DNA from: Chryseobacterium endalhagicum | GTDB lineage: Bacteria > Bacteroidota > Bacteroidia > Flavobacteriales > Weeksellaceae | Length of the DNA stretch: 64,000 bases | Assembly: GCF_016745235.1 (NCBI RefSeq) | Contig: NZ_JAELVM010000003.1 | Location: 124,001 to 188,000, forward strand | Direction: 5' to 3' | Shown: positions 1 to 7,928 of the stretch, in pieces | Numbering within the stretch: the stretch's first letter is position 1 | Layout: each line of letters begins with the position of its first letter | Position numbers and translations under genes: made by a program | The notes under the pieces: model-generated | The model's database searches: none | What the model was told of the DNA's origin: nothing | The model's input: only the letters and a program-made list of their open reading frames with translations

Positions 1-650
1 ATGATGAGCTTCATTCTATGGCTAAAGTCATTGCCAAATATCCTCATGTGACGGTTATTTCTGATGAGATCTATGAATTCATCAATTATGAAACGAAAAC
101 CACCTCTATCGCTCAGTTTCCTGAAGTTTATGAGCAGACTGCCGTGATCAACGGGATGTCCAAGGCATTTGCAATGACAGGATGGAGAATCGGGTATTCT
201 GCCTGTCCGGAATGGCTGGCAAAAGCATGTGAAAAAGTTCAGGGACAGATGACCAGCGGAGCGAACACGATGGCGCAGAGAGCTTCTATCACCGCTTTAA
301 AAACCGATCCTTCCGAATACAAATACATGATTGACGCTTTCCAGAAAAGAAGAGATCTTGTGTATGATCTGATGAAAGAAATTCCAGGATTTAAAGTTCT
401 GCTTCCAAAAGCGGCATTCTATTTCTTCCCGGATATTTCCTATTATATCGGGAAAAACCTGAATGGTGTGGAAATTAAGGATTCTGATGATTTCGCAATG
501 TTCCTTCTGGAGCACGCCCACGTAGGATCTGTAGGCGGCGTTTCTTTCGGAAGTCCTGAGTGTATCAGATTCTCATATGCAGCTTCTGAGGAAGACCTTA
601 GAGAAGCAATGAAAAGAATCAAAGATACATTGGCTCCTTTCAATTCATAA
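1..650 (+). CDS. PLP-dependent aminotransferase, class I (5'-truncated)
   Basis: Only the C-terminal part is in the window. The frame (codons from base 3) is open from the left edge, and the first visible Met, at base 18, is internal. Counting from that Met, SDEIYE (15-20) carries the Asp and Tyr that contact the PLP ring, NGMSKAFAMTGWRIGY holds the Schiff-base Lys49, and Arg57 is the phosphate-binding Arg. The C-terminal IRFSYA segment contains the usual substrate-carboxylate Arg. The family (aspartate aminotransferase fold type I) transfers amino groups from aspartate or aromatic amino acids to 2-oxoglutarate. The exact substrate cannot be read from this fragment. A terminator follows at 691-716. 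Confidence 0.9.
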   Translation, partial: DELHSMAKVIAKYPHVTVISDEIYEFINYETKTTSIAQFPEVYEQTAVINGMSKAFAMTGWRIGYSACPEWLAKACEKVQGQMTSGANTMAQRASITALKTDPSEYKYMIDAFQKRRDLVYDLMKEIPGFKVLLPKAAFYFFPDISYYIGKNLNGVEIKDSDDFAMFLLEHAHVGSVGGVSFGSPECIRFSYAASEEDLREAMKRIKDTLAPFNS

Positions 651-690
651 ATTCAATTTAGACTTGATAAAATCTATTATAAAGTAAACA

Positions 691-716
691 AAAAGCTCTG
701 ATTTCAGGGCTTTTTT
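691..716 (+). terminator. Intrinsic terminator after the aminotransferase
   Basis: AAAAGCTCTGA (691-701) pairs with TCAGGGCTTTT (704-714) with one wobble and runs into a T tract. It separates the aminotransferase from the peroxiredoxin promoter. Confidence 0.75.
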
Positions 717-764
717 AATACAAAAGCACTAAAAACAATTATAGATTTTATTTATCAATATTCA

Positions 765-796
765 TTTGTTCGATAGATAGAATATTTATATCTTTG
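765..796 (+). promoter_or_regulatory. Bacteroidota-type promoter of the peroxiredoxin gene
   Basis: TTTG at 765-768, a 20 bp spacer, then TATCTTTG at 789-796. This matches the Bacteroidota primary-sigma consensus (TTTG ... TAnnTTTG). The predicted start is near base 803, giving a leader of about 25 nt before the ATG at 829. Just upstream, 741-755 fits an ATAGntnnnanCTAT OxyR half-site with one mismatch, but that pattern is weak in AT-rich DNA. Confidence 0.75.
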
Positions 797-828
797 CACT
801 AGAAATTTAAATATAAAAACAGAAAATT

Positions 829-1461
829 ATGTCTTTAGTAGGAAAAAAATTCCCAAATGTAACAATCGATGCAATGTCTGAAATGGGTGACGATCTTAGA
901 ATCAACATCCTTGAAGAAGCTACTGCCAACCAACAAAAAGTGATCCTTTTCTGGTATCCGAAAGATTTCACGTTCGTATGTCCTACCGAGCTTCACGCTT
1001 TCCAGGATGCTTTAGGTGAATTCGCAAAAAGAAACACTAAAGTAATCGGTGCTTCTTGTGATACGAATGAAGTACACTTCGCGTGGCTGAACACAGCAAA
1101 AGACAACGGAGGTATTGAAGGAGTAACTTACCCGCTTTTAGCTGATACACACAGACAACTGGCTAACATCTTAGGAATCGTAGATCAGGATTTCGAATAC
1201 AATGAAGATGGAGAGGAAACTTTCACTGGTTCCAACGTAACTTACAGAGCAACTTACCTTATTGACGAAACCGGAAAAATTTTCCACGAGTCTGTAAATG
1301 ATATGCCTCTTGGAAGAAACGTAAAAGAATATTTAAGATTAATTGACGCTTACACTCACGTTCAGAAACACGGAGAAGTATGTCCTGCCAACTGGGAAGA
1401 AGGAAAAGATGCAATGAAAGCAGACAGAACTTCTACAGCAGAATACTTAGCTAAGAACTAA
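829..1461 (+). CDS. 2-Cys peroxiredoxin (AhpC/TSA family)
   Basis: A 210-residue cytoplasmic thiol peroxidase. The peroxidatic Cys51 lies in FTFVCPTEL and the resolving Cys185 in GEVCPANW, the pattern of typical 2-Cys peroxiredoxins that form an intersubunit disulfide. It reduces H2O2 and organic hydroperoxides and needs a thiol reductant. No AhpF is next door, but a thioredoxin gene follows 160 bp downstream and is a plausible reductant, though the inverted repeat between them may end transcription. The start is fixed by the promoter at 765-796. It could be named ahpC or prx; I leave the symbol blank because the electron donor is not shown. Confidence 0.93.
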   Translation: MSLVGKKFPNVTIDAMSEMGDDLRINILEEATANQQKVILFWYPKDFTFVCPTELHAFQDALGEFAKRNTKVIGASCDTNEVHFAWLNTAKDNGGIEGVTYPLLADTHRQLANILGIVDQDFEYNEDGEETFTGSNVTYRATYLIDETGKIFHESVNDMPLGRNVKEYLRLIDAYTHVQKHGEVCPANWEEGKDAMKADRTSTAEYLAKN

Positions 1462-1465
1462 TATA

Positions 1466-1616
1466 ATGTGTTAATATGGCAATGAGATAATTTGCCGATG
1501 AACTATTGCTGATCATTCAAATTATCTCATTCCTTTTTTACAGACTTGGCAAAACCCAATTTGCCTATCGACCCATCACTAAATTAACACATCATCAAAT
1601 TACCTCATTAACACAT
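1466..1616. repeat. Intergenic inverted repeat built of tandem short words
   Basis: Left arm 1466-1494 contains ATGTGTTAAT and AATGAGATAATTTG. CAAATTATCTCATT (1518-1531) is the exact complement of the second word and is followed by a T-rich stretch (1534-1539), so 1481-1540 can act as a terminator. A second right arm, CAAATTACCTCATT then ATTAACACAT (1596-1616), repeats the complement with one change, and ATTAACACAT is also present at 1583-1592. The whole gap between peroxiredoxin and thioredoxin is made of these words. Confidence 0.7.
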
Positions 1617-1623
1617 CAACAAA

Positions 1624-1932
1624 ATGTACACAGAATTAACAGAAGATACGCTACAAAATATCGTGAACGACAATGAAAAAGTGGTTGTTCAGTATGGTGC
1701 AACATGGTGCGGAAACTGCAGAATCATGAAGCCGAAATTCAAAAAATTAGCCTCAGAAAACGAAGAAATCCCTTTTTTGTATGTAGATGCTGAAAAACTT
1801 CCGGAAAGCAGAAAACTGGCAACGGTTGACAACCTTCCTACTTTCGCAGTTTTTAAAAACGGTGAATTGGTAAACCAGGTTCAGAGCAACCAGGCAGAAA
1901 GTTTAATTAACCTTTTTAACGAATTATCATAA
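1624..1932 (+). CDS. Thioredoxin-family protein
   Basis: A 102-residue cytoplasmic thioredoxin-fold protein. The redox motif is W28-C-G-N-C32, not the WCGPC of canonical thioredoxin, and it is followed by the helix RIMKPKF. The conserved cis-Pro lies in DNLPTFAVF. There is no signal peptide. It probably reduces disulfides, perhaps those of the peroxiredoxin upstream, which is inferred from position. The stop codon overlaps the next start by one base (TAATG at 1930-1934), so the two are translationally coupled. Confidence 0.9.
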   Translation: MYTELTEDTLQNIVNDNEKVVVQYGATWCGNCRIMKPKFKKLASENEEIPFLYVDAEKLPESRKLATVDNLPTFAVFKNGELVNQVQSNQAESLINLFNELS

Positions 1933-2180
1933 TGAAGTTACCCGTAATCAGACAGTTTTATCAGAACCAGACTCCTGAGAATCTTGAAAAAACACTGGAG
2001 GTTCTGGAAAGCTTCAGCGAGTTCAGAGGAACCACAGAGGAAGATCTGAATGTAGCCGGAGAACTGATCACCAATATCTGCGGCGCTCTTGAAGTACACG
2101 CGAATGTTCAGAACGGAATGAGTGAAAAGGATGCTTTAAACTCTTTTGCACAGAAGGTTCTGGGATCTATCGATAAATAA
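1932..2180 (+). CDS. Conserved small protein, DUF6952-like
   Basis: An 82-residue acidic, probably all-helical protein without cysteines, signal peptide or membrane segment. I recognise it only as a small Bacteroidota protein that travels with thioredoxin and peroxiredoxin genes (DUF6952-like, from memory). It shares one base with the thioredoxin stop, so it is almost certainly co-expressed and may be a partner in the same peroxide-reduction system. No catalytic motif is visible. Confidence 0.7.
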   Translation: MKLPVIRQFYQNQTPENLEKTLEVLESFSEFRGTTEEDLNVAGELITNICGALEVHANVQNGMSEKDALNSFAQKVLGSIDK

Positions 2181-2280
2181 TTTTTTTATTGAATCATTTA
2201 AAGATTTAATAATTCAAAGATTATAAAAACACAATACTACTGAGGATTTCCTCAATACTTATTTTCACAATTCTTTAATT

Positions 2281-2412
2281 TTATTTAAACATACGTACCA
2301 AAGCCTCTGTGATACGCCATTGCTGAAGCGGCTGCTGTTGTTTATACATTGAAGAATATCCATAAAAATCCGGGTGACTATCATCGGGATTTTTTTGTAT
2401 ACTATCCTGAGA
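2281..2412 (-). pseudogene. Possible remnant of a gene C-terminus
   Basis: On the minus strand an open stretch of about 43 codons ends with the protein-like sequence MYKQQQPLQQWRITEALVRM plus FK and a stop at 2281-2283. Upstream in the same frame it reads through NPDDSHPDFYGYSS and then meets a stop. The amino-acid mix looks like real protein rather than chance. There is no proper start beyond an internal ATG at 2349, so I read it as the 3' stump of a deleted gene. The family was not recognised. The stretch GGGTGACTATCATCGGGATT inside it also resembles a weak terminator. Confidence 0.35.
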
Positions 2413-2471
2413 TGATTAAGAGATTAAGGAATTTGTGAATACATTTGCGCTATTTGTGTTTAAATTAAGCA

Positions 2472-2840
2472 TCAATCCCTGTTCTTCACAATAAAAACCG
2501 TTCCCGCAGGGTCTGTAATCCAGTGGGTATTTTCGGGAATCTCTTCAAACTCGTCACAGGTTTCTATCTGATGGTCTTTAAGATGGGATATGGCAGCCGG
2601 AACATCAGGAACATTCAGCTCCAGCCATGTTTCCGAGTGGGTATAATTATCCACACAGTCCAGCCAGACGATATTACCTCCGAATTTCACTTCATGGGTT
2701 CTTGATACGGTTGGATTGCTGATAGGCTTCTCTTCCACTTCCAGTTTTAAGATATCCCGGTAGAAAGAAACAGTCTGCTCGTACTTATTTTTAGGAATTT
2801 TTATGGCGATATTAATTCCTCCTTCAAATTTTGTTTCCAT
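2472..2840 (-). CDS. VOC-family (glyoxalase/bleomycin-resistance fold) protein
   Basis: A 122-residue single VOC domain (beta-alpha-beta-beta-beta repeats), typically a metal-dependent lyase, dioxygenase or antibiotic-binding protein. FYRDILKLEVE near residue 25 and the closing DPAGTVFIVKNRD are the family signature. ATG at 2840 is chosen because the longer frame needs a TTG start (2873); an ATG at 2855 is the alternative. The substrate is unknown. Transcription ends toward the peroxiredoxin block. Confidence 0.8.
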   Translation of the reverse strand: METKFEGGINIAIKIPKNKYEQTVSFYRDILKLEVEEKPISNPTVSRTHEVKFGGNIVWLDCVDNYTHSETWLELNVPDVPAAISHLKDHQIETCDEFEEIPENTHWITDPAGTVFIVKNRD

Positions 2841-2888
2841 AATTAAGTTTCTCATGATTAAGATGTTACCCAAATTACAAAAAAATAC

Positions 2889-2916
2889 CCAATAAAAAAT
2901 CCCGATGAACGGATCA
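2889..2916. terminator. Bidirectional hairpin
   Basis: AATCCCGATGA and TCATCAGGATT can pair around ACGGA, with A/T-rich flanks on both sides. It lies after the Bax-inhibitor-1 gene and before the VOC gene, both read on the minus strand. The flank 2963-2983 carries a CACTCTC/CACTCTT word repeat. Confidence 0.5.
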
Positions 2917-2991
2917 TCAGGATTATTATTTATAAGAGATTAAAGCTGGATTTACAATTTTCACTCTCCACTCTCCACTCTTCATTTAAAT

Positions 2992-3681
2992 CTAACTTCT
3001 TCTGCTCATCAAAATTCTCAAAATATACCAGAACAGCAGCATAATGGATGCAAAAAGCTGTAAAGAAGCACCTACATACTGTCCTGTAGTATAAACATCT
3101 TTAAGTTTGCTGGTTTCATAAAGAATGCTTGCGGATGCCAAAAGCACCATTCCCACCGAGAACCAAAGTCCCAGGTTGAATCCGAAAATAGCTCCGGCCA
3201 CAATCAATCCAATCGAAAGGAAACCTCCGATAATGATGATATTTCTTAAGAATGAAAAATCTCTTTTAGAGGTAAAAGCTACAGCAGAAAGACCTGCAAA
3301 CATAGCAATAGTAAGCATAGCCGCCTGAAAAATAATATTTCCGCCGCCCTGCATGCCTGCTGCAATGTAAATCATCGGCATAAAGATCACAGCTTCCAGA
3401 ATGATGTAAAATCCTAATCCGAAATACTGAGTCGTTCTGCTCTGCGAAAGCGACCATTTAGAGGCAAGCATGGAAGCCAGCCAGAATACACCAATAATCA
3501 GCAACCAGGTATATTTCTGCCCGAACATCATCGCAATGATCTCTATGGGTACCGTTTTTAATAAAATAGTTTCAACCCCGATAAAGGTCAGGATTGATAA
3601 AGCAACATGCAGGTAAGTTTTCCTGTAGAAACTTGCTTTCTCCACATCTGAAGAATGTGCAACGAGTGCATCTGTCATCAT
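2992..3681 (-). CDS. Bax inhibitor-1/YccA family membrane protein
   Basis: A 229-residue integral membrane protein with about seven hydrophobic segments (for example FIGVETILL, LLIIGVFWLASML, GFYIILEAVIFMPMIYIAAG and the final LFASIMLLFWYILRIL). The length and a short hydrophilic N-terminus (residues 1-25) match the BI-1/TMBIM family, which includes pH-sensitive calcium leak channels and the FtsH-associated YccA. The bacterial role is uncertain. Two Met codons stand at the start; either could be used. Confidence 0.85.
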   Translation of the reverse strand: MMTDALVAHSSDVEKASFYRKTYLHVALSILTFIGVETILLKTVPIEIIAMMFGQKYTWLLIIGVFWLASMLASKWSLSQSRTTQYFGLGFYIILEAVIFMPMIYIAAGMQGGGNIIFQAAMLTIAMFAGLSAVAFTSKRDFSFLRNIIIIGGFLSIGLIVAGAIFGFNLGLWFSVGMVLLASASILYETSKLKDVYTTGQYVGASLQLFASIMLLFWYILRILMSRRS

Positions 3682-3712
3682 AGTTAGTATTTTTTTTAAT
3701 TGTATTTAATAA

Positions 3713-4156
3713 TTATTGGGTCTTTTTTGCAGGCATCACCCCAAGGATCTTTCCATCCTCTTCAAATACGGCCATAATCACCTCTTTGGAAGAAGCATCT
3801 CCTGCATATTTGTAGTTGATACTCGGAAGACTGGTGCCATCCATCAGTTTATGATACCCTGTTTTTAAGATTTCAAGCTTTTTGTTGATATCAAAACCTT
3901 CTTTTACTTTTTTCAGCACATCATCGGTAACGATTTCCTTTACTTTATCAGACAAAAGCGCGTCAACAGCCGGACGGTCCGAAGATTTAAGCGCAGTCAC
4001 GAACTTCAGAAAATTATCATTGTACAGATTAATCTTCTCTTTGCTCAGCTGTGCAGGCACTTCTTTCTGAGCTTTTTCTACCTTTACCCCGGTTACTTTC
4101 TGGGCGAAAATCAACGATGAAGCAAGTAGGGTAAGTCCTAAAAATATTTTTTTCAT
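3713..4156 (-). CDS. Secreted protein of unknown function
   Basis: A 147-residue protein with a clear Sec signal peptide (MKKIFLGLTLLASSLIFAQ, cleavage near residue 19). The mature part is Lys- and Asp-rich with a repeated pattern of short helices (LSDKVKEIVTDDVLKKVKEGF) and a C-terminal beta-rich part ending FEEDGKILGVMPAKK. It somewhat resembles NTF2-like or DUF3887/DUF4878 periplasmic domains in size and order, but I do not recognise the family. It sits between BI-1 and the acyl-CoA reductase, all on the minus strand. Confidence 0.75.
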   Translation of the reverse strand: MKKIFLGLTLLASSLIFAQKVTGVKVEKAQKEVPAQLSKEKINLYNDNFLKFVTALKSSDRPAVDALLSDKVKEIVTDDVLKKVKEGFDINKKLEILKTGYHKLMDGTSLPSINYKYAGDASSKEVIMAVFEEDGKILGVMPAKKTQ

Positions 4157-4203
4157 GATCTTATGGTTTACTTTGGTGAAATAAGTGAGTTAAGATACGA
4201 AAA

Positions 4204-5238
4204 TCAGACCACTTCCAAAAACTTCATCGTATCTACGTTGTCCGCATAGGTATCCAGAGCCGGATGCTGCGCCTCTCCAAACGATACGGAATCCAGTCCC
4301 AGTTCGCTTTTAGCCACAATACACTGGATGTTCTCTTCATTTTCGGAAATAAAGTTTTTAACATCATCCAAAGACGAATATCTGCTGAAATTGATCACGG
4401 AAAGCGGACTGAACAATTTATCATCTTCTTTAAGCATCACAAAATTATTATCCCAGAATTTATCCATATTCAGGAGATAAACCGCTCTGTTGTACTCATA
4501 ATTGTTCGCGTACTTATTATGGTTGATGATATCATGGAATCCGATGAAATTTTCAAAAAGCCTGTCAATAACAAAATCTTCAGGAATAAGAATCCTCGTT
4601 ACATTTCTGCATCCAAGCCCGAAATACCTGAAAATATCTTCTGCCAGAAGCTGAAGCTCCTCATTCGTTTCATTACCTTTCAATACGGCAACGGAAGTTC
4701 TGTTTTTACGGATGATGCTTAAATGGTCTTTAAAATAATATTCAAGGTATCTGGCAGTGTTATTACTTCCTGTAGCAATCACGGCATCAAAGTTTTCCAG
4801 TCTTTCCACCAGTTCAAACTGAACTGAATTATCAGAAAATTCATTCCACTTTTTCAGTAAGAACGGCACCATAAGTTTATCTTTTGATGATAATTTGATT
4901 AATGGAATATGACCGCTTAAAACAACGGATATCACGTCATGAAACCCTACCAGCGGGATATTCCCGGCAAGGATCAGTCCTACTTTTTTGGGCGCTTCAG
5001 AAACTGAATACCCACTGAGCCAATTATTTAGGCTTTCTTCAGTAAGCAGCTCCGCCCATTGATTCAGGGCAAATTTCTGATTCTCAAGGGTAAACCACGG
5101 ATTCTCTGTTTCAGATCTTTTCAGCAATAATTCAAACTCGGTATCATTCTCATTATAAGTCTCCTGATCCTTTGCTAAAAACTCTTTTATAGTTGTACTT
5201 AACTTAATAAGTCCTAAAACTTGATTTTCGGTATTCAT
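4204..5238 (-). CDS. LuxC-type acyl-CoA reductase
   Basis: A 344-residue soluble protein of the LuxC/acyl-CoA reductase family (aldehyde-dehydrogenase fold). The N-terminal half has GLILAGNIPLVGFHDVISVVLSGHIPLIKLSSKD, the nucleotide-binding region. GLGCRNVTRILIP near residue 205 carries the candidate nucleophilic Cys. The family reduces acyl-CoA or acyl-protein thioesters to aldehydes with NADPH, and the substrate here is unknown. It diverges from a ferredoxin gene with only 59 bp between starts, followed by serC, serA-like and DUF1015. I recall this neighbourhood from other Flavobacteriia, which suggests a shared role rather than bioluminescence. Confidence 0.85.
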   Translation of the reverse strand: MNTENQVLGLIKLSTTIKEFLAKDQETYNENDTEFELLLKRSETENPWFTLENQKFALNQWAELLTEESLNNWLSGYSVSEAPKKVGLILAGNIPLVGFHDVISVVLSGHIPLIKLSSKDKLMVPFLLKKWNEFSDNSVQFELVERLENFDAVIATGSNNTARYLEYYFKDHLSIIRKNRTSVAVLKGNETNEELQLLAEDIFRYFGLGCRNVTRILIPEDFVIDRLFENFIGFHDIINHNKYANNYEYNRAVYLLNMDKFWDNNFVMLKEDDKLFSPLSVINFSRYSSLDDVKNFISENEENIQCIVAKSELGLDSVSFGEAQHPALDTYADNVDTMKFLEVV

Positions 5239-5266
5239 AATTACTTTTAAATTGGGGAATATTTTG

Positions 5267-5274
5267 TAATTTTG
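5267..5274 (+). promoter_or_regulatory. -7 element of the ferredoxin promoter
   Basis: TAATTTTG (5267-5274) fits TAnnTTTG and lies 23 bp before the ferredoxin ATG at 5298. No clear TTTG stands at the -33 position. Confidence 0.5.
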
Positions 5275-5297
5275 TGCAAATTTAAAAAAAATTAGCG

Positions 5298-5648
5298 ATG
5301 GCTATTAAAATAACTGATGAATGCATTAATTGCGGAGCCTGTGAGCCGGAATGCCCGAATAATGCAATATATGAAGGGGCCGTAGACTGGAAAGCTTCTG
5401 AAGGTACTGCTTTGGCCGGTACCGTTACTCTGCCGTCAGGACTTACTGTAGATGCAGATTCTCCGCAGGAACCTGTGAGTGATGATGTATATTTCATTGT
5501 TACAGACAAATGTACCGAATGTAAAGGATTCCATGAAGAACCTCAGTGTGCAGCTGTCTGCCCGGTAGACTGCTGTGTTCCGGATGAAGATCATGTAGAA
5601 TCTGATGAAGCGCTGCTTAATAAAAAAGCGTTCTTACACGGTGAATAA
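5298..5648 (+). CDS. 4Fe-4S dicluster ferredoxin
   Basis: A 116-residue bacterial ferredoxin. The first cluster motif is CINCGACEPECP (residues 10-21). The second is a wider CTECKGFHEEPQCAAVCPVDC (from about residue 74) with an eight-residue insert between the second and third Cys, as in Allochromatium-type 2[4Fe-4S] ferredoxins. An acidic segment of about 50 residues separates the motifs. It carries single low-potential electrons in the cytoplasm; the partner is unknown. It is divergent from the acyl-CoA reductase and ends in a terminator at 5657-5686. Confidence 0.92.
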   Translation: MAIKITDECINCGACEPECPNNAIYEGAVDWKASEGTALAGTVTLPSGLTVDADSPQEPVSDDVYFIVTDKCTECKGFHEEPQCAAVCPVDCCVPDEDHVESDEALLNKKAFLHGE

Positions 5649-5656
5649 TAAAGGCT

Positions 5657-5686
5657 CCGTCTCAGTAGGTTGAGGCGGTTTTTTTA
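5657..5686 (+). terminator. Intrinsic terminator after the ferredoxin
   Basis: CCGTCTCA (5657-5664) pairs with TGAGGCGG (5671-5678) and is followed by eight T. It separates ferredoxin transcription from serC. Confidence 0.8.
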
Positions 5687-5771
5687 ACTATAAATCTCAG
5701 AAAATCTAATAAAATTTCAATAAAAAACACGCAAGTCCGTAAAATTCTTGCACAACCAAAAAAGTAAAAAT

Positions 5772-6836
5772 ATGAGCAAAAAGCACAACTTCAGCGCAGG
5801 GCCATGCATCTTACCTCAGGAGGTATTCGAAAAATCAGCAGAAGCTATTTTAGATTTCAACGGAATTGGATTGTCTCTTCTTGAAATTTCGCACAGAAGC
5901 AAGGATTTCGTTGCTGTAATGGACGAAGCACGTGCCATTGTAAAAAGGCTGATGAACCTTGGAGATGATTATGAAGTACTTTATTTAGGAGGCGGTGCCA
6001 GCCTGCAGTTTGCCATGGTTCCTTACAACCTTCTGAAAGTAGGCGGTAAAGCTGCTTATACGGATACGGGAACATGGGCGTCAGGTGCTATTAAAGAAGC
6101 AAAAAAATTAGGAACAGTAGACGTAGTGGGTTCTTCCAAAGAAGACAACTACTCTTTCATCCCTAAAGATTATACGGTAGGTTCAGAATATGATTATTTC
6201 CACTGCACCTCAAACAATACCATCTACGGAACCCAGATGAAATCTTTTCCTGAAGTAGATACCCTGATGGTTTGTGATATGAGTTCTGATATTTTCTCAA
6301 GACAGCTTGATTTTTCCAAGTTTGACCTGATTTATGCGGGAGCTCAGAAAAATATGGGACCTGCAGGAGTGACTCTGGTGGTGATCAAAAAAGAAATTCT
6401 GGGTAAAACAGGAAGAGAAAATATGTTGTCTATCCTGGATTATTCCCAGCATATTTCAAAAGAATCCATGTACAATACGCCTCCGGTTTTTCCGGTGTAT
6501 GCTTCCCTTCTTACTTTACAGTATCTTGAAAAGAACGGAGGAATTGCAGCTGCAGAAGCAAGAAATGAGGCTAAAGCAAAACTTTTATATGATGAGATCG
6601 ACAGCAATCCGTTATTCGAAACGTTTTGTGTAAAAGAAGACCGTTCTTTGATGAATGTTTCTTTTAAACTGATTGACGAGAGCAAAAAAGAAGAATTCGA
6701 CAGTGCGTGGAAAGCTGCGGGAATCAGCGGACTGAACGGACACAGAAGTCTTGGCGGTTACAGAGCCAGTTTGTACAATGCATTACCTATTGAAAGTGTG
6801 CAGGTTCTGGTAGATGTAATGAAATCGATCAAATAA
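5772..6836 (+). CDS. serC: Phosphoserine aminotransferase
   Basis: 354 residues, a full-length SerC. It opens HNFSAGPCILP, the family N-terminus, and holds the Schiff-base lysine in GAQKNMGPAGVT. NGHRSLGGYRASLYNA near the C-terminus is the phosphate/carboxylate-binding region. It converts 3-phosphohydroxypyruvate plus glutamate to phosphoserine, the second step of serine biosynthesis (and 3-hydroxy-4-phosphonooxybutanoate in B6 synthesis). The start is the ATG at 5772; the longer frame would need TTG at 5748. The serA-like gene follows after 123 bp. Confidence 0.95.
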   Translation: MSKKHNFSAGPCILPQEVFEKSAEAILDFNGIGLSLLEISHRSKDFVAVMDEARAIVKRLMNLGDDYEVLYLGGGASLQFAMVPYNLLKVGGKAAYTDTGTWASGAIKEAKKLGTVDVVGSSKEDNYSFIPKDYTVGSEYDYFHCTSNNTIYGTQMKSFPEVDTLMVCDMSSDIFSRQLDFSKFDLIYAGAQKNMGPAGVTLVVIKKEILGKTGRENMLSILDYSQHISKESMYNTPPVFPVYASLLTLQYLEKNGGIAAAEARNEAKAKLLYDEIDSNPLFETFCVKEDRSLMNVSFKLIDESKKEEFDSAWKAAGISGLNGHRSLGGYRASLYNALPIESVQVLVDVMKSIK

Positions 6837-6855
6837 TTTAACCCTAAAAAATTTC

Positions 6856-6944
6856 AAAGATTGAAAGATTTAGAGCAGTTCATTTAAATTTATTAATTTG
6901 CGACCCGATTTAAAATTTTTAAATATCTGAATTTTTCAATCTTT
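6856..6944. repeat. Imperfect inverted repeat between serC and the serA-like gene
   Basis: Left arm 6856-6874 (AAAGATTGAAAGATTTAGA) and right arm 6926-6944 are complementary with two mismatches, enclosing 51 bp of AT-rich sequence. Same architecture as the elements at 1466-1616 and 27583-27671, but with different words. Confidence 0.6.
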
Positions 6945-6959
6945 AAATCTAAATAACAC

Positions 6960-7925
6960 ATGAAAGTTTTAGCAAACGACGGAATCTCAAAAACAGGAGA
7001 ACTGGCCCTTACAGAAGCAGGATTTGAAGTCCTGCCAAACAGAGTGGCACAGGATCACGTGATCAATTTCATCAATGAAAATAACGTGGAGATCCTTTTG
7101 GTAAGAAGCGCAACGAAAGTAAAGCAGGACATGATCGATGCCTGCCCGGGCCTTAAAATTGTAGGACGCGGCGGAATCGGGATGGACAATATTGACGTGG
7201 ATTATGCTAAAAGCAAAGGCATCAAAGTGATCAATACACCTACAGCCTCTTCAAAATCAGTAGCAGAACTTGTTTTCGGACATTTCTTTGCGCTGGCAAG
7301 ATTCCTTCACGAATCGAACCGACTGATGCCGCTGGAAGGTGACACTCACTTCAACGCCATGAAGAAGTCATTCAGCAATGCCTATGAACTTTCAGGAAAA
7401 ACACTGGGAGTAATCGGCTTTGGAAGTATCGGCCAGGAAGTGGTGAAAATAGGAATAGCATTAGGAATGAAAATCAAGGTTCTGACTAAAAACCCTAAGA
7501 CAAAAGTTCTTACCCTGGACTTTTTCGACGGGCAAAGCCTGAATTTTGAGATCAGTTCCACCAATGATATGGATGCTTTCCTTAAAGACACGGATTTCAT
7601 AAGCATCAATACGCCCAAAACGAATGAATATATCATAGACACGCCTCAGTTTGAAAAAATGAAAGACGGAGTCTACATAGTGAATACTGCAAGAGGAGGT
7701 GTCATCAATGAGGTAAGCCTTATTGATTTCATTGAATCCGAAAAAGTAGCGGGAGCCGCTCTGGATGTGTTTGAGAACGAACCAAGTCCTGAGCTTCCTT
7801 TACTGATGAACCCTGCTTTGTCCCTTTCCCCTCACGTAGGCGGAAATACGGTGGATGCACAGGAGAAAATCGGCGCAGAACTTGCAGAACAGATTATTAA
7901 GCTAAAAAAAGAAACCATAAGATAA
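6960..7925 (+). CDS. D-3-phosphoglycerate dehydrogenase-type D-2-hydroxyacid dehydrogenase
   Basis: 321 residues, the short form without a C-terminal ACT domain. The NAD-binding Rossmann motif is GVIGFGSIGQEV (about 147-158). The catalytic set is Arg in NTARGGVIN, Glu in FENEPSPELP and His in SPHVGGNT. Its place after serC supports oxidation of 3-phosphoglycerate to 3-phosphohydroxypyruvate, the first committed step to serine. Lack of an ACT domain implies no classical serine feedback site. I leave the symbol blank although serA is the likely role. The next gene starts 3 bp after the stop. Confidence 0.9.
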   Translation: MKVLANDGISKTGELALTEAGFEVLPNRVAQDHVINFINENNVEILLVRSATKVKQDMIDACPGLKIVGRGGIGMDNIDVDYAKSKGIKVINTPTASSKSVAELVFGHFFALARFLHESNRLMPLEGDTHFNAMKKSFSNAYELSGKTLGVIGFGSIGQEVVKIGIALGMKIKVLTKNPKTKVLTLDFFDGQSLNFEISSTNDMDAFLKDTDFISINTPKTNEYIIDTPQFEKMKDGVYIVNTARGGVINEVSLIDFIESEKVAGAALDVFENEPSPELPLLMNPALSLSPHVGGNTVDAQEKIGAELAEQIIKLKKETIR

Positions 7926-7928
7926 AAT

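Noticed and set aside
741..755. OxyR operator before the peroxiredoxin
   Set aside because: One half-site fits with a single mismatch, but the second half-site expected 7 bp on is absent and the DNA is very AT-rich.
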